Shown here: piece by piece, positions 1 through 10,800 of the stretch
How the letters are laid out: the number at the start of each line of letters is the position of its first letter
Numbering within the stretch: position 1 is the first letter of the stretch
NCBI RefSeq assembly: GCF_000003815.2
Contig: NC_049979.1
Location: 17,282,493-17,346,492 of the forward strand
Reading direction: 5' to 3'
Length of the DNA: 64,000 bases
From: Branchiostoma floridae
Lineage: Eukaryota > Chordata > Leptocardii > Amphioxiformes > Branchiostomatidae
The notes under the pieces: generated by a model
What the model was told of the DNA's origin: nothing
Databases searched by the model: none
What the model saw: the letters and a program-made list of their open reading frames with translations, nothing else
Made by a program: the position numbers and the translations under genes

Positions 1-99
1 TTTGACGCTCTGTTCGATCATACTGGCAATTCATTTATTTTTGCATAAAATTGGGACACTGCTAATGATCAGTCAGCAAACATGTTCTCTCCTTTTCAG

Positions 100-210
100 C
101 TTGTCCGTGCGATCAAGAAGCACCTGTCTGAAGCTCAGTCTCCCGCCGCGGACCTCAGTAGTTCCGAAGCCCTTCCTTCTGTGACTACCAAGCAGCTCTC
201 TCCAGCTTAG
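100..210 (+). CDS. Terminal exon of an unidentified gene entering from the left
   Basis: A polypyrimidine tract ending in tttcag at 94-99 is followed by an open frame of 36 codons and a TAG at 208-210. The peptide begins LVRAIKKHLSEAQ and continues Ser/Ala-rich to the end (KQLSPA). Only this exon lies in the window, and I do not recognise the family. The basic-amphipathic start followed by a Ser-rich tail would fit the C-terminus of a cytosolic or nuclear protein, but that is weak. The frame was chosen because it is the one open from a good acceptor. It could be a chance exon; transcript data or the upstream sequence would decide. Confidence 0.5.
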   Translation, partial: LVRAIKKHLSEAQSPAADLSSSEALPSVTTKQLSPA

Positions 211-734
211 ACTTGGAGCAATGGTCAAACGCAAACGTAACCCACATACCACATAATATTGAATGAATGGAGACACAATCAAGAGGCAAAGGTTTAAATT
301 GATGAGGCACTTGGGGAAAATGGTGTAAAGCCCTTCTATGACAGCATGGTCTGAAGGAGACGACTGTCTCAAGATCAAGCTCGATAAATATGGGCGAATA
401 CAATATTCTTGCCTTCGACTGTTCTTCATCAATTTATGTAACATAACCAGATTGTTTTATCAAATGTAATTTGCTTTGGACTTATGTACATGTAGTATTT
501 AGATATGCATCCTACATCTGTAATTAGTGTAAAGACAAGCTACTCACCAAGCAGGTACTCACCAGGTTGTTGTCACATGATACATATGCTGCGTTTTTAA
601 AAAACGCCAAATTTGATAAAGGTCACAATTTTCCCACAACAGCCTCTGCTTGGAGAGTAAAGATAAGTAAGACTGAAGCATTCAGACCTCCTTGATATGC
701 CGTATTAGAATCTCTGCAAGAAATTGCTGGCTCT
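211..734. other. Non-coding, probable 3' UTR and intergenic DNA
   Basis: This AT-rich stretch follows the putative stop codon at 208-210. The reading frames in it, including a 123-codon minus-strand frame over 73-444, have no splice signals or recognisable domains and partly overlap the presumed exon. I see no gene here. Confidence 0.5.
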
Positions 735-2273
735 AGGGGTGGGTACCGGTGTGACAGCGTTCTCGCCCCCCCGTGATCTCGCCCCCCCGGGGGCGAAATC
801 ACTAGCGATCTCGCCCCCCCGGGGCGAAATCACTAGCGATCTCGCCCTCCCCGGCTAGTGATCTCGCCCCCCTACCTCGCCCCCCTTTAGCGATTTCGCC
901 CCCCCCCCAAAAAAACGGGCTTACATGACATTTTAGAAGTTGATTGGTATAAATCACAAAATGTAGTTTCAGAATGATATAAGTACACGAGTTTGATACA
1001 TAACTCCATTCATAGTATCAATATTAACGTAATTACATGGTAATAAGATAGTTGAACTGTTTCAGACAAGGAGGGTTTGGTCCCTTGTATTCCCATTATT
1101 GCATATACCTGAGTCTTGACATAAGATGTATTTCATTGTATTCACCTGTCCTCAAGCAACCTATATATCTCCAATATGAAGTCTCTACAATGAAGTGACC
1201 ACAAAAGAACTATGTAATGTCTGTATTAATTATGCAAATATTAGGTATTAATTAGAATAACGCACATTTTGGTATATGCACACCTCCAACATGCATGACT
1301 GTCTTTTCTAGTATTTAGGAACTGATGCATTTACCCGTGTTTCTTAAGACAGGTACTTTACCAGTGTTTGTGTAGCATTTAGCAACAGCTATATCAACTT
1401 GCGCGTAGATAGTGTTTATAATGAGAAACTATTATTCACGTGTGTTTTTGTTAGTGCTTTGGAAATGTTTCCAGCACAAGAAAGAAAACACTGTGACAAA
1501 TTGAAAACATATAGCTGACGTATTCCGTACCATAGACGGTGTTGATTTATACGTTCGCAGTAGCACTGTTTTATGCCACCTCAGCTGCAAAAATTGTCTT
1601 TTTTCATTTCAATGTCATGTTTGCACCGAACAATATAATATCGACTTTCGAGGAATGACATCTTACGGTACGGTAATAAGGTGCCATATAGGTACCAGGT
1701 AACACACCATATACGTTACTCTCCAGGTGCAGTATAGTACCAGGTAGCGCACCTGTAATATGTAGTAGCCAGCTGCTCTGGGGGGGGGGGGCGAAAACGC
1801 TAAAGGGGGGCGAAAACGCTAGGGATCTCGCCCCCCGGGGGGGCGAGATCGCCGGGGGGGCGAGATCGCTGTCACACCGGTACAAAACCGTTTTTTTCTC
1901 GTTGGACTGGTCCAGAAAAAAACGGACCTGAAAAAATTAGTTGACCTGATGTTGGACCGATTCGAAATTGAACAGATTACAGATCCAAGAAAGAAAGGAA
2001 CAAGAGTGAAGTAGAGGAGAATTGAGTCATTTTTACCAAGCGTCTACAGTCAAACTTGGTCTAAGACAGAGACGGTTAGTGTTGTTTACATGACTCAGAT
2101 GGGATAAACGTCAATGGACATTGGATACTCCAACAAACAGAATTCTTTACAGCGAAATGGACCATTGCTTTGAGTGTCGCCATTCCCAAGTTTTCAAAGA
2201 TAATAGTGTCCAGGTTCAGGTCCGGACCTGATCCTCTGGACCAGGACCTAACCTGTACCAGTACCCACCCCTA
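735..2273. mobile_element. Outer hAT-like non-autonomous DNA transposon (interrupted by a second element)
   Basis: The left end reads aggggtgggtaccggtac (split by the inner element) and the right end is its near-perfect reverse complement (gtaccagtacccacccct, 2255-2272). A 9-base direct repeat gctggctct flanks the element at 726-734 and 2274-2282, with one ambiguous base at 2273. The interior right part (1882-2250) holds inverted 'gtccgg/ggacctg' blocks but no long open frame, so it encodes no transposase. End sequence and duplication length are hAT-like; that family call is inference. Confidence 0.75.
751..1875. mobile_element. Inner TIR element with C-tract subterminal repeats, inserted into the outer transposon
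   Basis: The ends are GTGACAGCG at 751-759 and CGCTGTCAC at 1867-1875; with one mismatch the inverted repeat extends to about 22 bases. The target accggt is present on both sides (745-750 and 1876-1881). Removing the element restores the outer transposon's left terminal repeat, so this insertion is the younger. Many subterminal copies of gatctcgcccccc occur in one orientation at about 765-905 and inverted at about 1775-1870. The 870 bases between are AT-rich and have no transposase frame. The superfamily is unknown. Confidence 0.75.
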
Positions 2274-2283
2274 GCTGGCTCTA

Positions 2284-4103
2284 CCAAGAGATTGCTGAAA
2301 ATGTACATGTTACAATGATCACTGATAAATATGACCACTGTTCTTGTACACACATTTGTGTGTGAGAGATTTCTATCCTAGAAATGAATTGACAATAAAC
2401 ACAAAATCAACTTGTGGAAAATTGTTCTTATTTTCTCAAGTCTTTACAGCTACAGCAAAAATACTGCATTTGAGTAAGGCTGTAGTAAGTTGTAGAGAAC
2501 CACCCCAGCAATGGCTACACCCTGTAATGCACCATCATACATGCCTCAGGGGTGCTGTGGTAGGCACAGATCTGCCAATGTGTAATGACGCCTGGTCACA
2601 GACAGGTTCATTGTCTGATGAAAGACATTTGATACTTTTAAAAGAATTTTCAAACACATATTTCACTGCTGTGCTTCTGTAGCACTCCAATCATTGGAGG
2701 ACTGGCCTCCTGTACAGTACATCTACTATAAAGGAACAACTGACAGTAATAACTTATATCATATGCATCACCATACATGTTTTATAAAGTGGTAATTGTA
2801 GGATAACAGCCCATGGCATGCACCATATTGTTTGTTACTTGAGATAAATGCATCATTATGAATGTTACTGATTAAAATCCAAAGATACATGTGTAAAATT
2901 GTAAATATGATGACCAAACCATCAAAATAAACACAGTTTCTCTACGTTGTGTAATAGATTACACACTGCAAGGGTATATGATAAAGTATAGGTATGACAT
3001 TTTCAATAAAATTATCAAATGAATCTTGACAAAAGTTTCCACAATGAAGCTGGGCAAGGGGGAGGCCCATTACCATTATTTACATTTTATACTCTGCCTG
3101 AACCAACACTGATACAAAAAAACATAAAGAAATTTCATCATGAAGAGTGACTGTGCATAAACTGATTCATCAATACATATGCTTATTCACCTATATAAAA
3201 TGGTGTCAGTAAAACACTTAAGTGCTTATAAAAACTACATTATGCTGCAACATGCTGACATATATTGTTGACTCTTATTGGACAGTGCTGAAACAAAGGT
3301 GCATAGATACCTCACCCTGCCCATTCTACATGTTTATCAACATGTCTGGCACTTATGGACCTGTCTGACAACACATTGACTGTACAATACATCACTACAT
3401 ACACATACTGTGATTGCATTGTACTGTGAATCCAGCAAGGCTTCTCACCATTAAAAAAATCAAGAAAGTTTAAAAGACTGTAATCTTTCATAGAACCATA
3501 AAATGTATGCATAGACTTCTCGCAAACCATACCCAGTGATACCTCACTATATGAGGTATGAGGATTTCAGTCATTGCTTCAAAACAAACATAATTCTAAT
3601 TGAACTACTGACTACTCAATTCTGTACCTCTATGAAGATGTTTGCAAGTTAAGTCGTTGATTTACAAAAATCAAATTTTTAAAAAATGTGCAACATTTTG
3701 TCAAGGCACCATTGTTCTTGTTAGATACTTATAGTTATACAGATATACAAGAGGACACAACAGTATGTCATCATTGAAAATAGTAAAAACACCTCATGAC
3801 CATAGAATTAGAAAAAAAATCCCAAATGTCACACTTTTTGATAATCAGAGTACAAATTACAACAATTACACACCTGTAGAAGAAAACATTAACACTTTTA
3901 AATTAAAATTCACAGATGCCGAATCAAATACTACATACTTGTTACAGTATTTTGGTAGAGGATAGTGTTGTCAAAGATATCATAGGTTCTACTGGTCAAT
4001 AATAAGTTTCTCAGACTCTTCAAATACTCCTGTGCCCCTGTGTATCAAGTCATGGATGGTGGTGATGTGTGTGACTGTGAGTGATACCCAGCTGACACTC
4101 CAT
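2284..4103. other. Intergenic DNA and probable 3' UTR of the C1orf198 orthologue
   Basis: This AT-rich stretch has no exon-like frame with splice signals. Frames such as 2344-2682 (+) encode no recognisable motif. The part nearest 4103 is downstream of the C1orf198 stop codon and is probably its 3' UTR, read on the minus strand. Confidence 0.5.
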
Positions 4104-7100
4104 TTACCAGTTATCCAAAAAGTCAAAGCCAGTCTTCTTGATCGATGTTTCTTCCTCATCCTAAATAAACAAAGAAAGGCATTAACACATGATGTAGCAA
4201 TTAGCAAGCATTACTTTTAAAGTTTTATATGTTTTGTAATACATGAAATTATTTATCAGGCTTAGTAATATGTAAATTATTAAATATAAGGTAATTGGAG
4301 TTCTACCAATACACTTCACTATTCCTTTAAATCTACAACATATACTAGTAGTATCTCTACTGCAACAAAGTGGATAATATTGTTCATGAGATATCATATA
4401 ATTAGTTGTGCAGTGCAAGGACTTCAGTACTGACCTGACTCTCAGTCTCAGTTGTGGAGAATGTGAGTAAGGGGGTGAACTCTCCTAGTGGGGTCAGGTC
4501 CACCTCATCCTTGGTTGTGGGGGGTGGGGAAGGCTTGGCTGGGGGTGAGGCCTCTGCCTTCTCCTTCTGCCTGGCCAGCAGGGCAGACAACTCATCCTGC
4601 AGGTTCATCCTCTCATCAGCGGGGCTCAGACTGCCCGGAGACTCCGTAAAGGACCGCGGCGAGTCTGAACTCCGACCTTTGGAGTGTGGTGTATTTGGGC
4701 GACTACCTTTCCCATTGGTGGAGGGTGGAGCAGCTTCTGCTCCAAGGAGTCTTCCTCTTCCATTTGAAGGAAATGCTTCTGCTCCAAGAACTTTTCCTTT
4801 CCCATTTGATGGGGCAGTCTCTGTGCCTGCAAGCCTCTGCCTCTCAGCCTCCCTCTTGGCCTTCTCCTTAGCCTTCACCTGGCTGGGTGTCAGCTTTTCC
4901 TGTTCAAAGTCCAGCTCCAGAAGGTCCCGTTTGGGTACTGCAGGACTGTGCGCCTCTGCTGTTACTCGCAACAGGTGGGGCGTCCCCTCCCACATTCCAC
5001 CAAACAGGCTGTTCTCTTTGTCATCTCTGGAGTCCTTACGCTTGTCTGGTCTCCCCCTGCGTGGTGAGTCTTTTTGTCCGACTTTCAAAGGCCGGCCTTT
5101 TTTGTCCACAGCTGGGGAGGCACCTGCTTCCTGACTGTCAATGGCTTTGGGAAGATGTAGTTCTTGTTGGCTCTGAAGCAAAGAAAAGAAGATACCTTCA
5201 TACATTCCATACATGCAAGAGTGATCAACTTCAAGTGAAAGCACTACACTGGGTAAAGCATTAGACTCTGTTGCAGTCTTCGAACGAATTCGGGACGGGG
5301 CAGAATCGCTATCATGGCAAACTCCCTTTCACAGCAAACTTCCTTCCTCGGCAAACTCCCTTTCCCGGCACAAGAGAACCCAGCCAACGTTGAAAAGCCC
5401 CCCCCCCCCTCGATAAAAACCAGCCCCGTTCGAAGACTGCAACAGAGTCTAGTAAAGCATGGTGGTAAAGCATGGTGGCAGGTAGGCAGTAGGTGAGAGC
5501 TTGACAGAAAAATTTAGTACATGTAGTTGTACTCCCTTTGAAATGACAATCTCTTTAGTCTTTTCCTCAAATAACTCCATGACTGGTTGTACAAATCCTT
5601 GGGCAATTAAGCCTATGATCTAAATCCCTCTGCTGAGTTTTCATTACAACCACCCACAGTAGGATACACTGCTTTGTGACATGCAGAAATGTAGGGGTCA
5701 GACAGTTATCTCTAGAACATGTGTTTTGAACATTGGCCAGACCTAGGAGGCTGTTTTCCCTCCCTGAAGGAGCTGGCAACCTATTGTTTTGGTGTAGATA
5801 TATTTAGACCAATCTTACCCTCCTTGTTTAGACATGGCATATTTATAGGTAATTCACATACAGCTTTCTACATGACAACAGGTACAAATAACCTGATATA
5901 TTTTTTAGACTTGGCAGCAGAACTTAACACAAGATGGCAAAAATACAACACTTAGAAAATAAACGGGAGTGGTCAGGATGACAGTGTTTGTATATGTATC
6001 AACAAGGAGCTGAAAGGTGATTAATCACACACACACATAAAAGAACAACAGTTTATTCCACTTGTCCCTGGTGAGCCACTGGTATTTACATATAGAACCC
6101 CCACTGGATCTGCACCAGTTTTGATATGCATGAATCAGATAAAACAGCCACAGTACAGTCACAGGGGATGCTGCATGAATTACAGCAGGGAAAGGGTGTC
6201 ACCACTGTAGGCTACCATGTCTTTTGTGTATATATAGTTACAAAACATAATGTCAATGCATACCTTTGTTTCCCAGTGGAAAGGTCCTGAGTGTTCATCC
6301 AGCCATGTGACACCCTGTGAAAACAAGCAGGCAAGTTGAGCAGAACAGTCTGGAATAATATCTACACAGACATGAAACAACAATCAGGCTCAGACATTCC
6401 TGGTGCGGAGACAACTTTAATCTCTTCCCCCACTGTATGTTGTACTGTATGTTGTCCAGTAACCAGCTGTATATAACATTACAGTTGTTGAAGCGTTCTG
6501 TGCTAGGCGCTATGTACTAATGTAGTGGTTGTTATTGGCTGCAAACGAGAAAACTTGCTCACAATGTGAGCACACTTTTTCTGTTAAAAATTAGTCGTAT
6601 TAGTCATACAACTGAACTGATTTATCTTCGTCCAATAAATGCTATGGACTACCAAGGAGCTTTCTAACCAATGCTGGTGGAAACTTCTTACACCTGAAAT
6701 TGGGAAAATGTTTGATCAAGATAAATAAACAGAAGCCTTTAACCTTATGAAAATATACATGGCTGTACCCTGTTGTTCACGAGTGGTTGACAAGTGAATG
6801 GAAACAGAAGCAGGCCTACGAATAAGCCATTATATGGCGTCACCTTGATGAGGGAACGGTAAAAGTATGTCAAACAACGAGGAGGGGGCACAGACAGAAA
6901 CACAAAACACCTGCGGACACAGGCGCCTATGTCCCCGCTAGTAGAATGCAAAACATGTGCTCAGATTTCCTCTTTACATTTGGTGAACTGCAAATGTCCT
7001 GTTCTGCATGGTTCTGGTGGCTAAATCCAGACCCATTCGGGACACATCTGGTTTCCTGCACGGAAACATTGGGGAAATGAAACATGTTCCCCCGGGCCTT

Positions 7101-7709
7101 GGGTTTACATAGAACCACAGGACTCTGGTCTGCAGTTATACTAGGCGGCGGCGGGAAGGGAGAGAAAATTATGTTCGTTTGATTACCTAGGGAAAGGCGC
7201 CGATCTCAAGCTTAAGATGGTAAAAATAATTCAAGACCATGACTTAAATCGAACGCAAAATCGGGGATAAACACCGCATCATAAACACCTATCTGGTACT
7301 GGCAGGTGCAAACTTTGCCAAAAAATAGTATTTATGAACCCACCGAGGACTTGCTGTTAGACCCATCGTCAGGATCGTGTACGATCTTTTCCCCTGCAGG
7401 TAGTATGAGCCTGGGGTAGTATGGCGGTAGATCGTGGTCGGGATATTTTGGGTGGTCCTTGTAGAAAGCTTTCACTTCAGGAGGCACGAACCAGTCGTTG
7501 ATGACATCGTCTTGTTCTTTGGCGCTGAGGTTGTCCCATTCCTTACGGTGCCTGTGTTTAACTTTATGGACCTCATCAACGATTCTCCTAGCCATCGGAT
7601 TGATGGAACGGAAGTACGAGTCGACTTGGTCCTCCAAAGTTGCTTCTACATGCCGCCGATGTCGCCTTTCCCCCTTCCCACCTTTGTCCCGCACCACTTC
7701 CACCGCCAT
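4104..7709 (-). CDS. C1orf198: C1orf198 orthologue (DUF4706 protein)
   Basis: Four minus-strand exons join in phase 0: 7709-7344, 6314-6264, 5172-4435 and 4160-4104 (stop included), giving 403 residues. The N-terminal block (about residues 25-60; YFRSINPMARRIVDE and a following KEWDNLSAKEQDDVI) matches the conserved start of vertebrate C1orf198. Exon 2 encodes TWLDEHSGPFHWETK, the family's second signature. Exon 3 contains LTPSQVKAKEKAK and a low-complexity Ser/Pro/Lys-rich region with about three copies of a GAExxPSNGxG repeat. The last exon ends in KKTGFDFLDNW, the invariant C-terminus. Vertebrate proteins are somewhat shorter; the extra length is in the disordered middle. The molecular function is unknown. 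The gene is divergent from PUS10 across a 149-bp spacer. Orthology is very likely; exon 1/2 junction bases are predicted. Confidence 0.92.
5262..5451. mobile_element. 190-bp MITE with 25-bp terminal inverted repeats, in C1orf198 intron 2
   Basis: The left end tagactctgttgcagtcttc (continuing gaacg, 5262-5286) and the right end (5427-5451) are exact reverse complements. A 9-base target duplication gtaaagcat sits at 5253-5261 and 5452-5460. The interior holds a C-homopolymer and no coding capacity. Nine-base duplications are typical of Mutator-like elements, but the assignment is tentative. A further 'gtaaagcatggtgg' copy just to the right (from 5465) is a short tandem echo of the flank. Confidence 0.85.
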
Positions 7710-7866
7710 CTTGCTGAGTTCAATGTGTTTGTGATGGGATACAATGTCGCTGGACAGCAGAGTTAGCCTACATTTCCCAGTTTCAGTAGGGGGTCACATT
7801 ACAGCCAACTGCTTTTTGCCCATCGTCGTTGGAAGCCAGTGGCTGATGGGAAAACAAAATGGCGGA
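7703..7866. promoter_or_regulatory. Bidirectional promoter between C1orf198 and PUS10
   Basis: The two start codons are 149 bp apart on opposite strands. Both are embedded in a YY1-type motif: CAAGATGGCGG read on the minus strand at 7703-7713 and AAAATGGCGG at 7857-7866 on the plus strand. Between them, CCTACATTTCCCAG at 7767-7780 closely resembles the ZNF143/THAP11 SBS element. There is no TATA box. This is the pattern expected of a housekeeping bidirectional promoter; binding itself is inferred. Confidence 0.6.
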
Positions 7867-10800
7867 AGAACTCAAACAGGTTAGTGAGCACGTCGCTGAC
7901 GTTTCGTGTTTTTCTTGCACTTCTTCAAGTCCCACGTTAGAACAGCTACATGAATAGTAATTAACCACTATGTATGCAGAATTTTATATGTGTTGTGGCA
8001 TGTTAAGTGCTACAATACCAACAAGCCATCGTTCTTCCCATAATTTGCCCCCCCCCCTCCCACGTGTGCATGTGTAAGATCCATTGATAAGTAACGTGTT
8101 CTTCATATCCTGTCCAGCTGAAGCTGTTCTCAGATGTAGCTGCAATGTTGGCACCTGCCAGAAGCCTGCGTGAGGCTGGCTGCTGCCCCTGCTGTCTGCT
8201 CAGGTTCCTGGGAGAGAAAGACTGTCACATCTACCAAAAATCAGCTGAGGTAGAAACACTGAAATAAATTATTTTACTGCTTGTGAAAAGCGTGGAGGTT
8301 TATGATTGAAACGTCCTTGTGAATAGTGAGTTTATCAAACTTATTCTAAGTTGACATCTGAAAATGCACAACATGTATTAGGGTCTGTACGGGGTCCAGA
8401 CAATGCTTTACGCTGAATTCAGAAGAACCCATTTTATTGCGCTAAAACCAAGGAAGGCAATCATACAAAAATTGTCACCTTTGTACGATTAACATGAAAG
8501 ATGGCTTTCCCCACAAATTACAGGAAATCTAGATAGGTTGCCTATGCATTGCGAAAAAGGGACAAACCCTTATGTATATCAAAGTGATATGTGTAAACTG
8601 TGTTTGATGAAAATATAGGTAGTTCATTCCACTTGAATATAATGTTGAGACAGCCGTGTTGATGATAATGTGTATAGAAATGTTATTTATCTCCCACTAA
8701 TGATCAAAGCACTTTCATTTTTTTTTCAGGAGCTTCAGACTGTAGCTCATATACTCTGCAACCAACCTCAAGGCAATGCAGACAGTGCCACAGGAGACAA
8801 CAAATGTGTGAACACAGATGACATTCCATGCATAGCTTGTCTTGGCATTCTACAGCATGGCTGTAGTGAGGAATTCCTTGATAGGGTAACATCTTCCCTG
8901 CCATTTGTGTTTTTATGGTGAAGTTTAGATAAGTTTCATTTACAGTACATAATAACATCCTTGCATAATCTAATAATAATAATGATACTTAGAAATTCTG
9001 TGGTGAACTGAAAAACTTTCAATGTTCTATATCATTTTCTTGTCACAATGCTTGCACCAATCCATAGACGATTGACCAATCTTTGCTGTCTTATATAAAT
9101 GATGTCGATCTGTTCACAGATCCAGAGTAAAATGGAGGAGGAATGTTATAAATCCCAACTCTTCAGTTTATCCTTGATGACACCCATACAACTATTAGTG
9201 AGAGAGGTAAAGAGAGTGATCTATTTTCATGTCTTCTTTGCATTACCTTTTGGCATTGGGTAGTGGAAATGATAATTTCTTAGTAATCAACTGAAATCTA
9301 CATAGCGACACAATTCAGACACATGGGCAGATAAGAAGCAGGGAACTTGAACAATTTCTTGTCAGTGATCTTTTTTCAATGAAACTTAAGTGCATACTGT
9401 TACATATACAGGAGTCGAAATTCATTTTTGGGATTAGGTGCACTGGTGCACCCAGCTTAAAAAATTGGGTGCACCAAAACAATTTTGGGTGCACCACTTA
9501 AATTTAAGTAAAAAACCTAATAATAAAACTTAGTTACAAGCTATCAAATTCTTAAACAAGCATCATGACAGACATTTTTTATTATCTTTATAAAAGTTAA
9601 AGGTCAAGAATATGATGTATACTAGTATACTTTGATACTTTTCATACATAAACCTAAGAAAATATTTGGGTGCACCCACAGAAAATAATTGGGTGCACAG
9701 CTCCAATTTTGGGTGCACCTGGGTGCACATGCACCCAGTATTTCGAGCCCTGATATATATACAATGTACATGTAAAAAGTGTTCATATATATCAATTCTG
9801 AAGAGTGAAGTGAACATTTCAAACCTTACTATGTGGTTTTTATGTTCCAGCATGCAGTAATGCTGTTTCTTAGGGAGAGATTTAGGTAAGGTTCTTGACA
9901 GGCCATAATGAATAATATTGCTTTTCTGTTGAAAAATTTTTTATTGATGTAGCAATTTAGGATGAAAAATATTATGAATAATGATACAACATATATGTAT
10001 GTTTTGGTATTCCAGTGACCTGTACACTGGCCAGTCCATTGATAAGGTGACAAGCATGAAGGATGTGTACAAGTGGAGATGTGGGCCCAGATTAAAGGAC
10101 AAACTGAATATGGAGTACCATCATCAGGTAGAGGTATGAGTCTTAATTCAAGAGTTATAGAACATGTTTTAACTCCAGTTTGTTATTTTACATATTCTGA
10201 CATGTACTTCTTTCAATTTCCAGAGTCCCTTTCTTATCCAGTTGATGTTTGAACACAAGGAGACTGAAACAGAGTGCAGTTTTCTGTGAGTTAAGCTGAT
10301 GGACATGTCCTCCTTTTTAGAATATTTCTTCAGATATGGATCATGTACATGAACTTTTCATAATTGTTGTGGCATAGGTAGGAAGTGCATGTGTGACACA
10401 TTCCAAGTTTTCATGACATTTATGCACACTGGAATAAATTCATGCCTAACTGATTTTTTCTTTGTAATTGATGCAATAACCATGTGTTTCCATACCTCCA
10501 TAGGATCAGTGCTTGTCCAAAGGTTTTTCCTACCAACTCAAGAAAACGCAAGGTTACTTATGAACCTAAAATTTCTCTTTTCAATTGTTCAGGAAGCAAT
10601 ACTTAACTGTGTACATTCTGATCTTTCATGCTTGTTCAGGTCATGACCTACAGTACATGTAGTTTATAAGTCTTCCCACCGTCTCCAAAATTGAATGTTT
10701 TCTATACCTAGCTTTGACATAATGTATATAGCTTGTAATGTATATAGCTTGCTTGGCCGTATACAAAGTTTTCATTGGTACAAAATGAGCTTTTGTCTTG

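Noticed and set aside
1604-1885. Minus-strand 93-codon frame
   Set aside because: It runs through the C-tract terminal repeats of the inner transposon and has no protein-like content.
4454-5134. 226-codon plus-strand open frame
   Set aside because: It lies antisense to the third exon of C1orf198, whose frame has clear family motifs; the opposite-strand frame is a composition shadow.
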